This document shows positions 5,485 through 6,948 of a stretch of 6,948 nucleotides of DNA, one piece after another. Every line of letters starts with the position of its first letter. Position 1 is the first letter of the stretch. Below the pieces are notes generated by a model that was given only the letters and a program-made list of their open reading frames with translations, searched no databases and was not told the origin of the DNA. The translations under genes and the position numbers were made by a program. Source of the DNA: Tepidiphilus sp. (GTDB taxonomy: Bacteria; Pseudomonadota; Gammaproteobacteria; Burkholderiales; Rhodocyclaceae); assembly GCA_028684345.1 (NCBI GenBank), contig JAQUGB010000092.1, positions 1-6,948 of the forward strand, read 5' to 3'.

Positions 5485-6876
5485 CTAGCGCTTGAGCTTG
5501 CGCGTGAGCGTGTTGCGGCCCACGCCGAGCCGGGCGGCGGCTTCCGCCCGGCGCCGTCCGGTGTGGGCGAGCGCCCGCTCGAAGAGGACGCGTTCGAAAC
5601 GCGCATGCAGTTCGTCATAGAGCGCGCTGCGGCCGGCGGCGAGCAGCCGGTCGACTTCTTCGGCGAGCAGCCGCTCCCACTCCGGGGAGGAAGGGGAATC
5701 GGGAAGGGGCGCGGCGGGAGCGGAGGAAGTGCGGAATTCGGGCGGCAGGTCGTGCGGTTCGACGCGCTGTGCCGGGGTCATGACGGTGAGCCAGTGGCAG
5801 AGGTTTTCGAGTTGGCGCACGTTGCCGGGGAAAGGATAGCGCTCGAGCGCTTCCAGGGCGGCCGGCGAGAGCGTCTTGCGTTCCACGCCCAGTTCGCGGG
5901 CGCTCTTCGTCAGGAAGTGGCGGGCGAGGAGCGGGATGTCCTCGGCACGCTCGCGCAGCGGCGGCAGGCGCAGGCGGATGACGTTGAGGCGGTGGTAGAG
6001 GTCGTCGCGAAAGAGCCCCTCGCGCACGCGCGCTTCCAGGTCCTGGTGCGTGGCGGTGATGATGCGCACGTTGGCGCGCAGCGGCTGCTGCCCGCCGATG
6101 CGGTAGTAGTGCCCGTCGGAGAGCACGCGCAGCAGCCGCGTCTGCAGATCGGCCGGCATGTCGCCGATCTCGTCGAGAAAGAGCGTGCCGCCCTCGGCCT
6201 GCTCGAAGCGCCCGCGTCGGGCGCTGGCGGCGCCGGTGAAGGCGCCTTTCTCATGGCCGAAGAGATCGGCTTCGAGCAGCTCGCGCGGGATCGCCGCCGT
6301 GTTGATGGCGACGAAGGGGCCGTCGCGCCGCGGGCTGTGGCGGTGCAAGGCACGGGCGACGAGCTCCTTGCCGCTGCCGGATTCACCGGTGATGAGCACG
6401 GTGGCGCTCGAGTGCGACAGCCGCCCGATGGCGCGGAAGACTTCCTGCATCGCCGGCGCCTGTCCCAGGATCTCGGGGGTGGCGTCCGGTTCTTCCGGCG
6501 CGGTGGCGCAGGGTCGCGCTTCCAGCGCCCTGCGCACCAGGCGCACGGCCTCGGGCACGTCGAAGGGCTTGGGCAGGTACTCGAAGGCGCCGGCCTGGAA
6601 GGCGCTCACGGCACTGTCGAGGTCCGAGTAGGCGGTCATCACGATCACCGGCGTGCCGGGGGCGCGCTCGTGCAGCTGCCGCACGAAGGCGAGCCCATCG
6701 GTGCCGGGCATGCGGATGTCGGTGAGCACCACCGCCGGCCGTTCCTGTGCGAGCGCCTCCAGCGCCGCCTCGGCGCGCTCGAAACCGCGATGCGGCAGGT
6801 TTTCGCGTTCGAGCGCGCGCTCGAGCACCCAGCGGATGGATTTGTCGTCGTCGAGGATCCAGATGGCGTCGTTCAT
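5485..6876 (-). CDS. ntrC: NtrC, sigma-54-dependent nitrogen regulation response regulator
   Basis: This 463-residue protein matches E. coli NtrC (469). The receiver domain (1-120) has the acidic pocket D9-D10-D11, phospho-acceptor D53 in LTDIRMPGTDG, T81 and K103. The AAA+ domain (about 135-375) has Walker A GESGSGKE (164-171), the sigma-54 contact loop GAFTGA (211-216), Walker B TLFLDEIGD (231-239), and the FRDDLYHRLNV arginine-finger region (289-299). A Pro/Ser-rich linker (383-399) leads to a Fis-type helix-turn-helix ending in GVGRNTLTRKLKR, the recognition-helix sequence that distinguishes NtrC from other sigma-54 activators. Phosphorylated by NtrB, it would activate sigma-54 promoters under nitrogen limitation. 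The start is supported by GGGAG six bases upstream inside ntrB and by the ATGA overlap with the ntrB stop. The frame is shared with birA, separated by a TAG. Confidence 0.96.
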   Translation of the reverse strand: MNDAIWILDDDKSIRWVLERALERENLPHRGFERAEAALEALAQERPAVVLTDIRMPGTDGLAFVRQLHERAPGTPVIVMTAYSDLDSAVSAFQAGAFEYLPKPFDVPEAVRLVRRALEARPCATAPEEPDATPEILGQAPAMQEVFRAIGRLSHSSATVLITGESGSGKELVARALHRHSPRRDGPFVAINTAAIPRELLEADLFGHEKGAFTGAASARRGRFEQAEGGTLFLDEIGDMPADLQTRLLRVLSDGHYYRIGGQQPLRANVRIITATHQDLEARVREGLFRDDLYHRLNVIRLRLPPLRERAEDIPLLARHFLTKSARELGVERKTLSPAALEALERYPFPGNVRQLENLCHWLTVMTPAQRVEPHDLPPEFRTSSAPAAPLPDSPSSPEWERLLAEEVDRLLAAGRSALYDELHARFERVLFERALAHTGRRRAEAAARLGVGRNTLTRKLKR

Positions 6877-6947
6877 GTCGGGCTCCCGGCGGTGAGCGGC
6901 AGCAGGAGGTGGAAGCGCGTGCGCCCGGGGCGGCTGTCGAATTCGAT
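6873..6947 (-). CDS. ntrB: C-terminal end of the sensor histidine kinase NtrB (GlnL); partial
   Basis: Reading leftward from the window edge, the last 24 residues are IEFDSRPGRTRFHLLLPL plus a six-residue tail, ending in a TGA that overlaps the ntrC ATG. The pattern [IV]-x-[FV]-x-S-x-PG-x-T-x-F-x-x-x-LP is the final beta strand of a histidine-kinase ATPase domain (after the G2 box) and closely resembles NtrB endings. Together with the coupled ntrC, this makes NtrB the likely identity. The sensor, histidine and nucleotide-binding boxes are outside the window, so specificity cannot be confirmed. Confidence 0.8.
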   Translation of the reverse strand: MEFDSRPGRTRFHLLLPLTAGSPT

Positions 6948-6948
6948 G

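Noticed and set aside
5462..5493. Inverted AAGCGCT/AGCGCTT copies considered as an intrinsic terminator after ntrC.
   Set aside because: The arms are 7 bp around an 18-nt loop and no U-tract follows, so a terminator call is not supported.

Overview
The window is a compact, high-GC chromosomal segment with almost no non-coding DNA. The gene set points to a betaproteobacterium: NtrBC, a biotin ligase without a repressor domain, type III pantothenate kinase beside a SPOR protein, coaE-zapD-yacG, and a convergent frame ending like the ThiE domain of a Nudix-ThiE fusion. A Hydrogenophilales/Rhodocyclales-like or Nitrosomonadales-like lineage would fit. That placement rests on gene content and remembered gene order, not on a search. 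Nothing looks like a phage, transposon, CRISPR array, rRNA or tRNA.

Layout, right to left on the minus strand: the last 24 codons of a sensor kinase (probably ntrB/glnL, 6873-6947); ntrC (5485-6876); a 45-nt gap; birA (4636-5439); coaX (3878-4639); a TrpB2-type tryptophan synthase beta-like gene (2514-3881); a membrane-anchored SPOR-domain gene (1698-2495); coaE (1075-1710); zapD (320-1078); yacG (104-307). On the plus strand, the 3' end of a ThiE-like (probably Nudix-ThiE) gene ends at 99, four bases from the yacG stop.

The minus-strand genes look like one transcription unit, or two with a break in the ntrC-birA gap. ntrB/ntrC, birA/coaX, coaX/trpB2 and coaE/zapD each share an ATGA start-stop overlap. 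The SPOR and coaE genes overlap by 13 bp. The other gaps are 12-18 nt.

Functionally the cluster combines nitrogen-responsive two-component regulation, cofactor metabolism (biotin attachment, the first committed and last steps of CoA synthesis, and possibly thiamine at the left edge), a stand-alone tryptophan synthase beta homologue, and cell-envelope, division or gyrase-associated proteins (SPOR, ZapD, YacG). It looks like two blocks familiar in betaproteobacteria (birA-coaX-SPOR and coaE-zapD-yacG) joined together, with trpB2 inserted into the first.

I found no convincing undescribed system. The points most worth a second look are the trpB2 gene embedded between coaX and the SPOR gene, the presence of both ends of the CoA pathway in one operon, and two homopolymer tracts in the SPOR gene where a -1 slip would enter the open coaE frame.
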